A stretch of DNA of 64,000 nucleotides, taken from the NCBI RefSeq assembly GCF_003312915.1, contig NZ_CP030261.1:2976001-3040000 (forward strand). Reading direction: 5' to 3'. This document shows positions 32,459-41,917 of this stretch, in pieces. Numbering within the stretch: position 1 is the stretch's first letter; every line of letters starts with the position of its first letter. The notes beneath the pieces were generated by a model. It had not been told where the DNA came from. It saw only the letters and a list, made by a program, of their open reading frames with translations, and did no database searches. Position numbers and translations under genes: made by a program. This DNA is from Flavobacterium fluviale (lineage in GTDB: Bacteria > Bacteroidota > Bacteroidia > Flavobacteriales > Flavobacteriaceae).

Positions 32459-33922
32459 CTAAAGCGTAACCTCTTTAGGACATGGAATGCTTAAAGGGCT
32501 TGGCTTCGTATAGACTCTGTTGTTGTACATTCTGTATTGTGTAGAAACTGTTCCTCCAAAAAGTTTATCGTTTGTTAGTTTTAATTCGAATGAAATTTCA
32601 TATAAACCGTTGCTGATTTCTTTGTAAGTTCCATCTCCGGAAATAGCTATAACATGTGTATTTGTGGCACTGGATCCGATAGTAATATCCTGCGGAATTA
32701 CTAGAACTGTTCCTTCTGTTTTGCTGTTTCCATTTGCAGGGAAAAATTCTAAAGCTGAGGTAATATTAAATCCAGGGGAAACGGCAGCCGAATTACTTTC
32801 ATTTGAAAACCATCTTTTTAAACCAAAAGAATTAACTGTATTAGTCCCAGTTGAAACATTAAATCCAATTTTGAAAGCGTCGTGGTAAACATCGTCATTT
32901 GGATTTGTTGTTCCTTTGTCGCTGTACAAAATAGCATTTTCGTTGTCTTTTGTTACAATAACCGGAAAAGTTAAAGCGTTAAAAGTCTGCCATGTACAAT
33001 TACCATTATTATTGAACCAATGCTCGCCGTAAGTCAGATAAAATGCATTTGCAGGATCTGTAAATTTTGATGCGGGATAGGCCTGAACATCTCTTGGCGA
33101 TTTTATAGGTTTTACAATGGTTAAGTTGATGTTTCCTGTTGCAGTATAGTTTGGAATATTTACAAGTGTTAGTTTGGACTCGTATCGAACATCATCATTT
33201 TGAAGATCTTCTAAAAGAGTTAAATGATAGGTTACAGAAGTTCTGTTGTCGCCATAATCATCATGGGTTAAGGAATATTCGAATCCGTTTTGGAATTTAA
33301 AAATAGAGGCATTTTCAATTTCTTCTGGGAAAAAACCATTCGGATAATTTACTTTAAAATCGATTTTTTCGCCTACTTCACCTTTTATATTGTATTGCGT
33401 TACCGGAAAAGTGTAATTGGTTGCAATAGTTCCTAAATCAATATTAAAAGTATTGTTTGGATATTCTGTATTCAAGCTTCCAATATGAATATCAGGATCA
33501 GAAACTGTTTCTAATTTTAATGTAATATTCTGGCTTTGAGTCCATCTTTTATCAAACGATACAGAAATAGTATCTGTTAATTTACTGCCTTGAAAAGAAA
33601 GCTGATTTACAGGATTTACGCTAAAACTGTCGCTTGCCCCGTTTGTTTCAGCACTAAAATTTGCCGTAACAGTTCCTTTCAATTCGCGCGCTGTTAAGGC
33701 GACAGGAACTTTTAAGGTCTTTACAGATTTGTTTTCATAAGTAGCCTGCGGAACTAAATTTCCGCTTACGGTTGGGTATTCAAGAGGCGTGTTGTCACTT
33801 TTAACTAAAAAATTAAATCTTAAAAAAGGATCAATGTCTGAACCTAATTTGTAATCATCTTTAGAACATGAAATATATAATAGTGCTGTAAATAATATAC
33901 TGAATATCTTAATACGAGTCAT
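32459..33922 (-). CDS. SusCD-associated lipoprotein, unknown function
   Basis: This 487-residue protein has a lipobox (ALLYISC then SKDD) and is otherwise strand-rich, with repeated short hydrophobic beta segments such as TLKVPVALTARELKGTVTA and NITLKLETVSD. It contains no enzyme motif that I recognise. Its ATG overlaps the SusD stop by 14 nt, so it is the distal gene of the sigma/FecR/SusC/SusD unit. Proteins in this position are usually surface lipoproteins that help bind the substrate. A role as partner of the nearby di-haem enzyme is also possible but unsupported. Confidence 0.7.
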   Translation of the reverse strand: MTRIKIFSILFTALLYISCSKDDYKLGSDIDPFLRFNFLVKSDNTPLEYPTVSGNLVPQATYENKSVKTLKVPVALTARELKGTVTANFSAETNGASDSFSVNPVNQLSFQGSKLTDTISVSFDKRWTQSQNITLKLETVSDPDIHIGSLNTEYPNNTFNIDLGTIATNYTFPVTQYNIKGEVGEKIDFKVNYPNGFFPEEIENASIFKFQNGFEYSLTHDDYGDNRTSVTYHLTLLEDLQNDDVRYESKLTLVNIPNYTATGNINLTIVKPIKSPRDVQAYPASKFTDPANAFYLTYGEHWFNNNGNCTWQTFNALTFPVIVTKDNENAILYSDKGTTNPNDDVYHDAFKIGFNVSTGTNTVNSFGLKRWFSNESNSAAVSPGFNITSALEFFPANGNSKTEGTVLVIPQDITIGSSATNTHVIAISGDGTYKEISNGLYEISFELKLTNDKLFGGTVSTQYRMYNNRVYTKPSPLSIPCPKEVTL

Positions 33923-35369
33923 TTTGCTGCAAGTTTGGGTTAAGATTAGTGTTGAATGTTGGTATTGGCAGTACGTATTTTAAAGACGGATAAGTAAGAC
34001 TGCAAACCGTAGCAATACAGCCATCATTTCTAGAAACATCTTTGTGCATTCTGGCAATATCAAAGAATAGGAAACCTTCAAAGCATAATTCTTTTCTTCG
34101 TTCTAAAAAGATATTTTCTTTAAGATTGTTTGTATTAGTCAATAGAGATGCATTGGCGCGGGCACGAATGATGTTAATATCTGCCATTGCCAAATCGGCT
34201 CTGTTGGTTTCTAGCGCTGCTTCGGCACGAATTAAATACATTTCGCTAAGTCTAGAGGCCACATAACCCGCATTATTCTGGAATTTTTTGGTAAAATTGT
34301 AACTCAGGTAGGTCTGAACTCCGCTTACAATTGTATAAAGTGATTTTGTTAAGAACAGTTGTTTTCTTAAATCTGTGCTTTCGTAAAGATCAACTAAATC
34401 ATTTGAAGCAGTATATTTTTCAAAGTTTGTATCTGAAGTATAGCCATAAGTCTGAGTCATTGAGGAAGAAACGTTTCCTTCGGTATCTTTTGGAATAGAA
34501 AATTCCAACAAAATTTCCGACACCGGAAGATTTGGTTTTTCCCATTCTGCAATTAAAGTTTCTTTGCTGGTTAACACCACGCCAGAATTGGTAATTACAT
34601 CATTTGCCATTTCGTAAGCATTAGCCCAATCTCCTTTTTGAAGATAAACTCTCGCCAATAATGCTTTTGTGTTTTTTTTGTTAAAGAAAGAATAAGCAGG
34701 ACCAGAAAGGAGTGAAGAGTCTGAATAACTATCGATAGCCGTCTTTAAATCATCAATTATTAAACGATACGTTTCGGCAGCCGTTTTTCTTTCAGGATAC
34801 TGTATGCCCGATTTAATAGATTCGGTGCTGTAAATTATCCCTAAATGTGATGCATCTGGAGTATATTTATAATCTTGGCTGTAAACAAGAGATAAAAGAA
34901 AATGCGCATACGCCCTTATTGCCAAAGCTTCTGCTTTTATTTGGTTTTTCTCTGCCTCAGTGGCGTCGGTTAGGGCAGGAGTAAATTCTAAAATTAAATT
35001 GGCCTGATTGATTATATCATAACTGCTATCATAAAATGATTTGAAATTACTGGTTAGCGCTACATCTTCAAAAGAATAAACTTGCTGCAGATTTATTGCT
35101 GGAGAAATTTGACCTCTAAGACCTCCCGTTGCAGCTGGTGCAAATTTTATATTACCGCCCTGTAAATCAGCATAAGCAGCATAACGATCTGGTCTTACAT
35201 TAGCTTCTATTTCAGTATAAAGTCCTGTAAGTGCCTGTAAAACGCCTGTTTTGTTCTGCAAAAGTTCGTCTATAGAAGTTTGTGTTCCAGGTTCTTGTTC
35301 TAAAAAGTCACTACAGCTTTGTAATGAAAACATTAGAAAAAATATAGATACGTATTTTGAATATTTCAT
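33909..35369 (-). CDS. SusD/RagB-family surface lipoprotein
   Basis: This 486-residue SusD homologue has a lipobox (FLMFSLQSC followed by SDFLEQEPG) and the usual TPR-like helices: GVLQALTGLYTEIEA, IINQANLILEF, AEALAIRAYAHFLLSLVY, TKALLARVYLQKGDWANAYE, ASRLSEMYLIRAEAALETN, and ERRKELCFEGFLFFDIAR near the end. It caps the SusC porin encoded just upstream and captures ligand at the cell surface. ATG 35369 leaves 4 nt after the SusC stop and gives a short signal; a reading from 35387 overlaps SusC. Substrate is unknown. Confidence 0.92.
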   Translation of the reverse strand: MKYSKYVSIFFLMFSLQSCSDFLEQEPGTQTSIDELLQNKTGVLQALTGLYTEIEANVRPDRYAAYADLQGGNIKFAPAATGGLRGQISPAINLQQVYSFEDVALTSNFKSFYDSSYDIINQANLILEFTPALTDATEAEKNQIKAEALAIRAYAHFLLSLVYSQDYKYTPDASHLGIIYSTESIKSGIQYPERKTAAETYRLIIDDLKTAIDSYSDSSLLSGPAYSFFNKKNTKALLARVYLQKGDWANAYEMANDVITNSGVVLTSKETLIAEWEKPNLPVSEILLEFSIPKDTEGNVSSSMTQTYGYTSDTNFEKYTASNDLVDLYESTDLRKQLFLTKSLYTIVSGVQTYLSYNFTKKFQNNAGYVASRLSEMYLIRAEAALETNRADLAMADINIIRARANASLLTNTNNLKENIFLERRKELCFEGFLFFDIARMHKDVSRNDGCIATVCSLTYPSLKYVLPIPTFNTNLNPNLQQNDSY

Positions 35370-35373
35370 TTTC

Positions 35374-38300
35374 TTAAAATTTAGCATTTACTCCAAGCGA
35401 AATTGTTCTTGCCTGCGGATAGATATAACTGTACTCTCGAACTCCGTTCATTCCTTTCGGACTTTTTTCTTTGTACCAATACGCCACATTTGTAGCATCG
35501 GCAAAAACAGAAAGAGCGTCCAGAAAAGTATTTTTTAACGGCACATTATAACTTAAATTAATATTACTGATTCTGATGTAAGTTGCATCATAAACATACT
35601 TGCTTAAGTTGTTGAGAATTGGCGAAATTGTTACTGCTGATTGAGAAACGTTGTCGCCTGGATTTCTCCAATAATCGTATGCATTTACAGAAAGATTTCG
35701 GTTTGTTGTTACATTATATTGATCTATAAGTACGCTTGAGGCCAATAAGTCACCACCAATTTGATAATCTCCCCTAACAGATAAAGTAAGGTTGTTGTAG
35801 AAAGTAAAAGTGTTGTAAAAACCTCCGTAAGCATCTGCTTGTTTATCTCCAATTGGTTCCCAATCGGCAATAGTATGGAGTTCGTTATAGGTTTTTGCAT
35901 CATAAATTTGACCATTTTTTTGAACAAGATCTCTTCCTGTTGCAGGATCTACACCAACCCAGTTGATTCCCCATAATGTTGTTGTGCTGTAGCCTATTTT
36001 TTGTGCCAATGCAATATTAGCTTCAGAATAATCACTTCCTAGACCTTTTAAGTCAGTTACTTTGCTGTCTATTGTAGAAATATTAAATGCTGTAGTCCAT
36101 TTAAAAGCATCACTTTTTATCCATTTAATTCTTGTAGTAAGCTCAAAACCTTTATTGTACATACTTGCAGCATTTAATTGTACTGAACTATAACCATTTT
36201 CTGTCGGGATATCTCGTGCAGTAATTAAATTGCTTTTGTTATCATAATAATATTCTAACGTCAATTCGATTTTTTTGAAAATATTAAAATCAAATCCTGC
36301 ATTGAATTTTGTGTTTTTTTCCCAGCTTAACCTTCCATTTGGGGCAGCACCTGTAGTTGCTCCAATCGAACCATTATATTCGTTTTGGCTGATATTGTAC
36401 AAACCTTTTGATCGGTAAGACCCAATTTTAGAATTTCCGGTTGTACCGTAACTCGCTTTTAATTTCAAGAAATCAATCCAAGAATTAGAGTTTAAAAAGT
36501 TTTCATTGCTAATAATCCAACCAGCACCTAAACCTCCATTATGAGCCACATCGGTATCATCTCCAAAAACAGAACTCTGATCGCGGCGGTAATTTGCCAA
36601 CAAAAAATAGCGTTTTTTGTAGTTGTAATTTACTTGCGAGAATAAAGAAACTCTCGAATTGTAACTGATTTCATTTTTGTAGGTTTGACCATCTTTAGAC
36701 TCATCTTGAGGTGTGTTTGGATTGTCATCTCTTATAGCATCTGTCACAGCATTAATACGCTCTGGCTCTAAAAAACCTACACCAGATTTGTAATTGAAAT
36801 CGGTTTTATCTTCAGCCAATTCAAAACCAACAACACCATCAATTTCATTGTTTTCATTCAGTTGTTTATTGAACAAAGCTTGTCCTTGCCAGTTCCATTT
36901 GGTCGAATTTCTTTCATTGATGAGACGACGCCCCCAAGCTGCATGCGTAGTTCCGTCCAAAATAAAAGTTCCGTTAAACTGACCGCTTTCATTTGCTGCA
37001 GAAAAATAGCGATCTTGTTCTTTATCGGTATAATCCATACCAAAAAGAGTAGAAAATCGAATGTTTTTATTGAGTTTATACGATAAATTGATACTTCCTA
37101 AAAGACCAAAAGTCTGTGCTTCATTTTTGTTTTGTTCAATTGCCGCCAACGGATTTCCTCTCGTAGCACCACTTAAACCTAAATTGGCATACGATCCGTC
37201 TGCGTTATAAACGGGAAGAGTAGGAAGGTAGGCAAAACTGTAAAAAATGTTAGGCGCATCTTTTTGAACAAAACTCGGATTCAGCATTAAATTGATATCC
37301 CATTTGCCAGAACTGTAGCCTAGATTAATTCCCGCATTTAATTGCTTACTTTCATTTCCAACCTGAGGTTCGTCTATTTTGGTGTAACTAACGTTGGTTC
37401 GGTACGAAAATTTAGAAGTAGACCCCGAAACATTAAAATTATATTTGTTATAAATGCCAGATCTGTTTAAAATGTTAAACCAATCTGTATTTACTCCATT
37501 ATAAGCAACAGGAACATAACCAGTTGTGGTGTTTTTCATGAACTCATTTCGAAGTTCTGTGTATTGTTCTCCATTTAAATATTTAATTTGATTAATGGCA
37601 GAAGAAACTCCTAACTGATTTGAAAATCCAAATTGCGTTTTACCCTTTTTACCTTTTTTAGTTGTAATTAAAATTACCCCATTTGCTCCGTCGGCGCCAT
37701 AAATACCTACAGCTGCGGCATCTTTTAAAACCGAAATGGTTTCAATATTTTCTGGAGCAATTTTCATTAGAGGATTAGCAATGTTTTCAGAAAAATCGCC
37801 GCCTCCGTTAAACAAGCTGCTGTCAATTGCATATTCTTCGCTCATTACAACACCATCAATAATAATAAGCGGTTGCGACGAAGTTCCGGTAATTGCACCG
37901 CTTAAAGAAGATAATGTGCCTTGTCCACGAATATTAATTTTTACAGGACCACCTATACCAGAAGTATTTTCTACCATAACTCCGGCAATTTGTCCCGTGA
38001 TCATTTTATCAAAACTCTCAGAAGCTTGCTCAACGGCAATATCTTTGGCTTGTAAAGTCGAAATACTTCCAACAATTTCTTCTTTTAGCTTTGTAGTTCC
38101 GTAAGATGAAGTGATAACAACAGGATTTAATTCGTCTGTGGTTTCCTGCAGATAGAAAACAAAATCTTTATTATTTCCGGCTTGTCGTGACTGAGATTCC
38201 ATTCCTAAAAATCCAACTTCAAGAATAAGATTTGGAATGTTATTTCCTTTTAACTGATAAACAAATTTTCCGTTAAAGTCGGTAATGGCGCCCATTCCAG

Positions 38301-38730
38301 TTCCTTTTATACGAATAGCTGCGCCTGGAAGCGGTTGTTTGTCTTTGGCATTATAAACCGTTCCGCTGATGAATCTTTCGGTTTCCTGTGCTGCGCCAGA
38401 ATCATTTGTTGAACTTGCGCTGGTCAGTAAGACCTGCTTTTTCTGAATATAAAAAAAGATATTTTTTCCGTCAAATAACTTAGTCAAAGTGGTTTCCAAT
38501 GACGCATTATCAACATTGATATCGGCTAATTGTTCTGCATCAATTTTTCGGGCATTGTAAATAATCCTATAATCAGTCTGCTGTTCAATCGATTTGATAA
38601 TTAAGCTTATAGGTTTGTTTTTTACATGTAATGTAATGTTTTTATTTTGAGAAAAAGCTGAGAAACAGGATAATAGAAAGCCTAAGAAAAATAGAATTTT
38701 TCTTGAATTGGGATGTATCGTAAAAGTCAT
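35374..38730 (-). CDS. SusC/RagA-family TonB-dependent receptor with STN domain
   Basis: This 1118-residue outer-membrane importer begins with a signal peptide (ILFFLGFLLSCFSAFSQ) and an STN domain (about 30-105, NKPISLIIKSIEQQTDYRI) that marks it as a signal transducer to FecR. A carboxypeptidase-like domain follows (GTVYNAKDKQPLPGAAIRI), then the plug (IAGVMVENTSGIGGPVKINI, LKDAAAVGIYGADGANGVI) and a long 22-strand barrel. It ends in the usual aromatic (SLGVNAKF). Six nucleotides separate it from the FecR gene. With ECF sigma and FecR it forms a substrate-responsive uptake switch. Substrate is unknown; no glycoside hydrolase or protease is linked. Confidence 0.93.
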   Translation of the reverse strand: MTFTIHPNSRKILFFLGFLLSCFSAFSQNKNITLHVKNKPISLIIKSIEQQTDYRIIYNARKIDAEQLADINVDNASLETTLTKLFDGKNIFFYIQKKQVLLTSASSTNDSGAAQETERFISGTVYNAKDKQPLPGAAIRIKGTGMGAITDFNGKFVYQLKGNNIPNLILEVGFLGMESQSRQAGNNKDFVFYLQETTDELNPVVITSSYGTTKLKEEIVGSISTLQAKDIAVEQASESFDKMITGQIAGVMVENTSGIGGPVKINIRGQGTLSSLSGAITGTSSQPLIIIDGVVMSEEYAIDSSLFNGGGDFSENIANPLMKIAPENIETISVLKDAAAVGIYGADGANGVILITTKKGKKGKTQFGFSNQLGVSSAINQIKYLNGEQYTELRNEFMKNTTTGYVPVAYNGVNTDWFNILNRSGIYNKYNFNVSGSTSKFSYRTNVSYTKIDEPQVGNESKQLNAGINLGYSSGKWDINLMLNPSFVQKDAPNIFYSFAYLPTLPVYNADGSYANLGLSGATRGNPLAAIEQNKNEAQTFGLLGSINLSYKLNKNIRFSTLFGMDYTDKEQDRYFSAANESGQFNGTFILDGTTHAAWGRRLINERNSTKWNWQGQALFNKQLNENNEIDGVVGFELAEDKTDFNYKSGVGFLEPERINAVTDAIRDDNPNTPQDESKDGQTYKNEISYNSRVSLFSQVNYNYKKRYFLLANYRRDQSSVFGDDTDVAHNGGLGAGWIISNENFLNSNSWIDFLKLKASYGTTGNSKIGSYRSKGLYNISQNEYNGSIGATTGAAPNGRLSWEKNTKFNAGFDFNIFKKIELTLEYYYDNKSNLITARDIPTENGYSSVQLNAASMYNKGFELTTRIKWIKSDAFKWTTAFNISTIDSKVTDLKGLGSDYSEANIALAQKIGYSTTTLWGINWVGVDPATGRDLVQKNGQIYDAKTYNELHTIADWEPIGDKQADAYGGFYNTFTFYNNLTLSVRGDYQIGGDLLASSVLIDQYNVTTNRNLSVNAYDYWRNPGDNVSQSAVTISPILNNLSKYVYDATYIRISNINLSYNVPLKNTFLDALSVFADATNVAYWYKEKSPKGMNGVREYSYIYPQARTISLGVNAKF

Positions 38731-38736
38731 GTTTGT

Positions 38737-39846
38737 TTAGTTATGGAAAATTGGTGTAATAGTAATTGTGTTTTGTTTAATGGAATAATTAAAAGGCGTA
38801 TCACGTTTTAGAAGTTCTAAAATATTGGCGACACTTGACTCACTAATTTTTATTGAACCTGTAAAACTCTGTCTGGCCAAAACAGTATTTTCGTTGATAA
38901 TTTCAACGTCATAAGTACGTTCAATAATTTTTGCAATAGTAGAAAATGGGGTATTTTGAAATACAAGTTCGCCTTGAGTCCAAGCTTCATAAACAGCTGT
39001 ATCAACTGTTTGTGTTACGATTTTTTTTGACTCATTCTGCCAGACTGCCATTTGGGACGGTTTAAGCAAAACGGCGTTTAAAGGATTGTCTTTTTCAGAC
39101 ATTTGGATACTTCCTTCAACCAAAACACTACTCACAGTTTTGTCTTCGGGATATGCAGTCACAGTAAATTTTGTTCCGAGAACTTCAATATCTATTTTAT
39201 CAGAATGCACTATAAAGGGATGCTGTTTATCTTTGGCAACTTCAAAAAAGGCTTCACCAGTTAAATAAACATTCCTTTTTCCGTTTATTCCAAATTGCTC
39301 TGGATAGCGTAAAGTAGTTCCAGAATTTAAACTTACAAAGGTACCATCTGAAAGTGTAAGCTTAAATCTTTTTCCATACGGAACTGTCAGTGTATGATAG
39401 GAAACTTCTTTATCGACAACTTTTCCGAAATAAACAATTCGGTCTGAAAATTTTCGGGCGATCAATTCACCTTTATCATTGACCAAAGCATTCTCATTTT
39501 TATGCGTAAAATATTCAAAACTTCCATCGCTTAATTCCAGAACAATTTCTTTAGAATCTGTTGTTCTTTCATTAAAATAAAAAGCAAGTCTTGTTAAACC
39601 CAATAATACCACAAGAACGGCCGCGTATCTAAAATACTTTCTTGTGTTATTTTTTGGTTTCAATGCAATTACTGGAGAAGTATCACGTGAAATAGTTCCA
39701 GTAACTGCTGTTAAAGCCCAAGTCTTTTTTAAAGTTATAAAATGCTTTTTGTTTTCTTCTGAGGCATCAATCCAATCAAAAAGTTGTTGAACTTCTTGTT
39801 CTGAAGCTTCATTAGATAAGTATTTATAAATTAGTTCCGATGCCAT
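38737..39846 (-). CDS. FecR-family anti-sigma factor
   Basis: This 369-residue single-pass membrane protein has a cytoplasmic N-terminal part that binds the sigma factor (NEASEQEVQQLFDWIDASEE), a TM helix at about 75-95 (YAAVLVVLLGLTRLAFYF), the FecR domain (VPYGKRFKLTLSDGTFVSLN, YLTGEAFFEVAKDKQHPFIV, VLGTKFTVTAYPEDK) and a C-terminal DUF4974-type STN-like part (FQNTPFSTIAKIIERTYDVE). It relays the ligand-bound state of the SusC STN domain across the periplasm. It lies 67 nt after the sigma gene and 6 nt before SusC, so it is co-transcribed with SusC. Confidence 0.93.
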   Translation of the reverse strand: MASELIYKYLSNEASEQEVQQLFDWIDASEENKKHFITLKKTWALTAVTGTISRDTSPVIALKPKNNTRKYFRYAAVLVVLLGLTRLAFYFNERTTDSKEIVLELSDGSFEYFTHKNENALVNDKGELIARKFSDRIVYFGKVVDKEVSYHTLTVPYGKRFKLTLSDGTFVSLNSGTTLRYPEQFGINGKRNVYLTGEAFFEVAKDKQHPFIVHSDKIDIEVLGTKFTVTAYPEDKTVSSVLVEGSIQMSEKDNPLNAVLLKPSQMAVWQNESKKIVTQTVDTAVYEAWTQGELVFQNTPFSTIAKIIERTYDVEIINENTVLARQSFTGSIKISESSVANILELLKRDTPFNYSIKQNTITITPIFHN

Positions 39847-39913
39847 AAATGCGTTTTTAAACTTCTCGCCATAGTTAGTACACTTCAGAAATAAAATACC
39901 CTACCTTTTATTC

Positions 39914-40513
39914 TTAATTATTATAAATAAGGATAAAGATTAGAAACAGATAGTCCGATAATTTGGTCTTTAAAATCTTCAAAGCCTTTGTCATATGGGC
40001 TTCTACAGCTTTTAAAGTTACTTCCATTTCTTCGGCTATTTCTGCATTTTTTTTATTCTCAAAGCGTTTTTTAATAAAAACTTCGCGGGTTTTGGGCGGT
40101 AATTCGTTAATTGATTCCTGAATAATACGCTCCAATTCTGTTAATTCTAATGTGTCGAACTGAATTGAATTTAAAACCTCAATATCCAATTCTCGTTCTT
40201 TGTGGTTAAGCAGGTCATTCTTAAATTTGTCCTTCACTTTATTGTGGCGGATTAAATTCAGACATTTTGATTTGGCATAAGTAAATAAGAAAGCTTGAAT
40301 CCCGTTAATAGATTCTACGTTTTCTCTATTTTGCCATAAGTGTAGTAAGGCTTCTTGAGCAAGATTTTCAGCTTCGTCCTGATCATAAATAAACTGAACG
40401 CTGAAAGATTGGATTCGCCTAGAATATTTATCGTAAAAAAACTTAAATGCAGTTTCGTCTCCTTCTTTAAAGGATTTGAAGAGATTTAATTCGAAACTGG
40501 TATTGTGGTTCAT
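39914..40513 (-). CDS. ECF RNA polymerase sigma factor
   Basis: This roughly 199-residue protein has sigma region 2 (FFYDKYSRRIQSFSVQFIYD, AENLAQEALLHLWQNRENV) and region 4 (INELPPKTREVFIKKRF, NAEIAEEMEVTLKAVEAHMT), with no region 1 or 3, as in ECF type sigmas of the Bacteroidetes FecI-like group. It is held by the FecR encoded next and would activate the SusCD operon. ATG 40513 is preferred, though an ATG nine codons upstream is possible. A minus-strand TATATTTG lies at 40586-40593. The last residues (FLIFILIYNN) are unusually hydrophobic. Confidence 0.92.
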   Translation of the reverse strand: MNHNTSFELNLFKSFKEGDETAFKFFYDKYSRRIQSFSVQFIYDQDEAENLAQEALLHLWQNRENVESINGIQAFLFTYAKSKCLNLIRHNKVKDKFKNDLLNHKERELDIEVLNSIQFDTLELTELERIIQESINELPPKTREVFIKKRFENKKNAEIAEEMEVTLKAVEAHMTKALKILKTKLSDYLFLIFILIYNN

Positions 40514-40585
40514 TAAACGAAATTTACTTTGGAAAAGCAATATTAAGTAAATTTTAAAAACTACTCAGATTTGCTCAGAAAGCGG

Positions 40586-40593
40586 CAAATATA
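40586..40593 (-). promoter_or_regulatory. TAnnTTTG -7 box for the sigma factor gene
   Basis: On the minus strand this reads TATATTTG, 73 nt upstream of ATG 40513. No -33 element was seen at the expected distance. The match is to the housekeeping consensus, in line with basal expression of the sigma gene. Confidence 0.45.
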
Positions 40594-40725
40594 AAAGTTT
40601 ATTTATATTAATTCTAAATAAAATAAAATTATTGATTGTTTGCAGAAATTTTATTCAGAATAGGTTTAGAAACATGAATCAGCTTGTGATTTTTTAATGC
40701 AAAGTTTTTTATTTGCTTTTTTTTA

Positions 40726-41066
40726 CCGCAAAGGCTTTTTTGTACGCTATTTTTTTAACGCAAAGCACGCAGAGTTTTTTTGATGTGCGAAACTTTTTAA
40801 GACACAGAGTTCGCAAAGCTTTGTGTAAAAACTCTTCGAACGTATATTTTAGCCACAGATTAAAAGGATTAAAAAGATTAAAAGGATTAAAATTTCTGAA
40901 TCTGTTTAATCTGTGAAATCTGTGGCTACATATTTAGACTCCAATTATTAGCAAAGCTTTGCGTAAAACTTTGCAAACTCTGTGTAGAACTCAGAGTTCT
41001 CTTTGGTTAAAAACGTTTATATTGAAACAAAAGCTAAAAAAAAACTTCGCAAACTTTGCGGTTAAT
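40726..41066. repeat. Cluster of nested intergenic repeats
   Basis: Most of the 528-nt gap 40541-41068 is filled with repeats. The outer phrase TTTACCGCAAAGGC is answered by ACTTTGCGGTTAA at the far end. Inside are AACGCAAAGCACGCAGAG, CACAGAGTTCGCAAAGCTTTG (again at 41.76 kb), and the inverted pair TTAGCCACAGATTAAAAGG / TTAATCTGTGAAATCTGTGG at about 40852-40926. Insertions within insertions are suggested. A 67-codon ORF here is an artefact of the repeat. Confidence 0.8.
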
Positions 41067-41068
41067 CC

Positions 41069-41677
41069 CTAATTAAGAATCAAATCAATATTTTTAGATA
41101 AATTTGAGACCAATTCCGGCTTATCGGTGTTTCTTAAAAGCCACGGAACGAGTTTTCCCCTGTTTATGATTTCTTCTTTAGAATAAACCAAACTAAAATA
41201 TTCCGGTGAGTTTGGAGCTGCTTTTACATCTTCGAAATAGTAACGTGACTTTTTTAGAGATGGATATTTCCCTAGTAAATAATCGTTTACAGTGTAAGAA
41301 GCACCTTCCTTGTATAAATCTGACGAAAGGATAGGAGTGATTGTAATTTTTTGAATGTTATTTTTTAAATCTCTGTAAGCTTGTTTTGTAGTAGAAAAAT
41401 TAGATTGTTTTAATTGATCTTTTTCAGATAATTGTCTAATAACAGAAAGCCTGACAAAATCCCCATTTATTTCAATTACTTTAAAAATAAAATAATTCGT
41501 CTGCATACTCTGACTTCCGTTTGAACCTCTTTCTCTGCTGAAAATAAAACTGCCTAATTGCAATTTGTGTTCAAGTGTATTAATCGCTTTTTTCCACTTG
41601 TATGGATTGTAAACCAATTGTTTAAAGGCGTAAAGAATGATAATAATTAAAAGGCTTACTAAAAGTATTTTTTTCAT
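41069..41677 (-). CDS. Hypothetical protein with N-terminal membrane anchor
   Basis: This 202-residue protein was not recognised. It has one N-terminal hydrophobic helix (ILLVSLLIIIILYAF), which is either an uncleaved anchor or a signal, followed by a basic then mixed soluble domain with strand-like segments (YFIFKVIEINGDFVRLSVI, KKSRYYFEDVKAAPN). There is no lipobox. It is flanked by repeat clusters on both sides, so it appears to be a single gene isolated from the ABC transporter operon upstream. No function is suggested. Confidence 0.7.
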   Translation of the reverse strand: MKKILLVSLLIIIILYAFKQLVYNPYKWKKAINTLEHKLQLGSFIFSRERGSNGSQSMQTNYFIFKVIEINGDFVRLSVIRQLSEKDQLKQSNFSTTKQAYRDLKNNIQKITITPILSSDLYKEGASYTVNDYLLGKYPSLKKSRYYFEDVKAAPNSPEYFSLVYSKEEIINRGKLVPWLLRNTDKPELVSNLSKNIDLILN

Positions 41678-41713
41678 TGAATGGAAATTTTATTAAAAAT
41701 ACTAAAACGGGAA

Positions 41714-41917
41714 TGTTTTAACGCAAAGAACGCAAAGGTTTTTTGATCTGGGAAACTTTTTAAAACACAGAGTTCGCAAAGCTTTGTGTAAAAACTTTGC
41801 AAACTCTGTGTAAGCCTTTGTGTTCTCTGTGGTTAAACGTTTTACCTATCCAAAGCTAAAAACTTAGCGTCCCGAGGCTTCGGGATTGCGTAAACCTTTG
41901 CGTGCTTTGCGGTTAAA
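41714..41917. repeat. Cluster of CGCAAAG-type intergenic repeats
   Basis: The gap 41678-41912 contains TTTAACGCAAAGAACGCAAAGG, CACAGAGTTCGCAAAGCTTTG (same as at 40.8 kb), GCCTTTGTGTTCTCTGTGGTTAA, CCCGAGGCTTCGGG and CCTTTGCGTGCTTTGCGGTTAA. Left and right ends are roughly inverted. These are the non-coding counterparts of the repeats translated at 21.7 and 23.0 kb. The cluster touches the 3' end of the permease gene. Confidence 0.8.

Noticed and set aside
37736..38104. 122-codon antisense ORF in the SusC gene
   Set aside because: It is the complement of a well-supported plug-domain sequence, and its residues mirror the codon pattern of the real gene.
40713..40916. 67-codon ORF
   Set aside because: It is entirely inside the nested repeat cluster, and its translation is that of the repeats.
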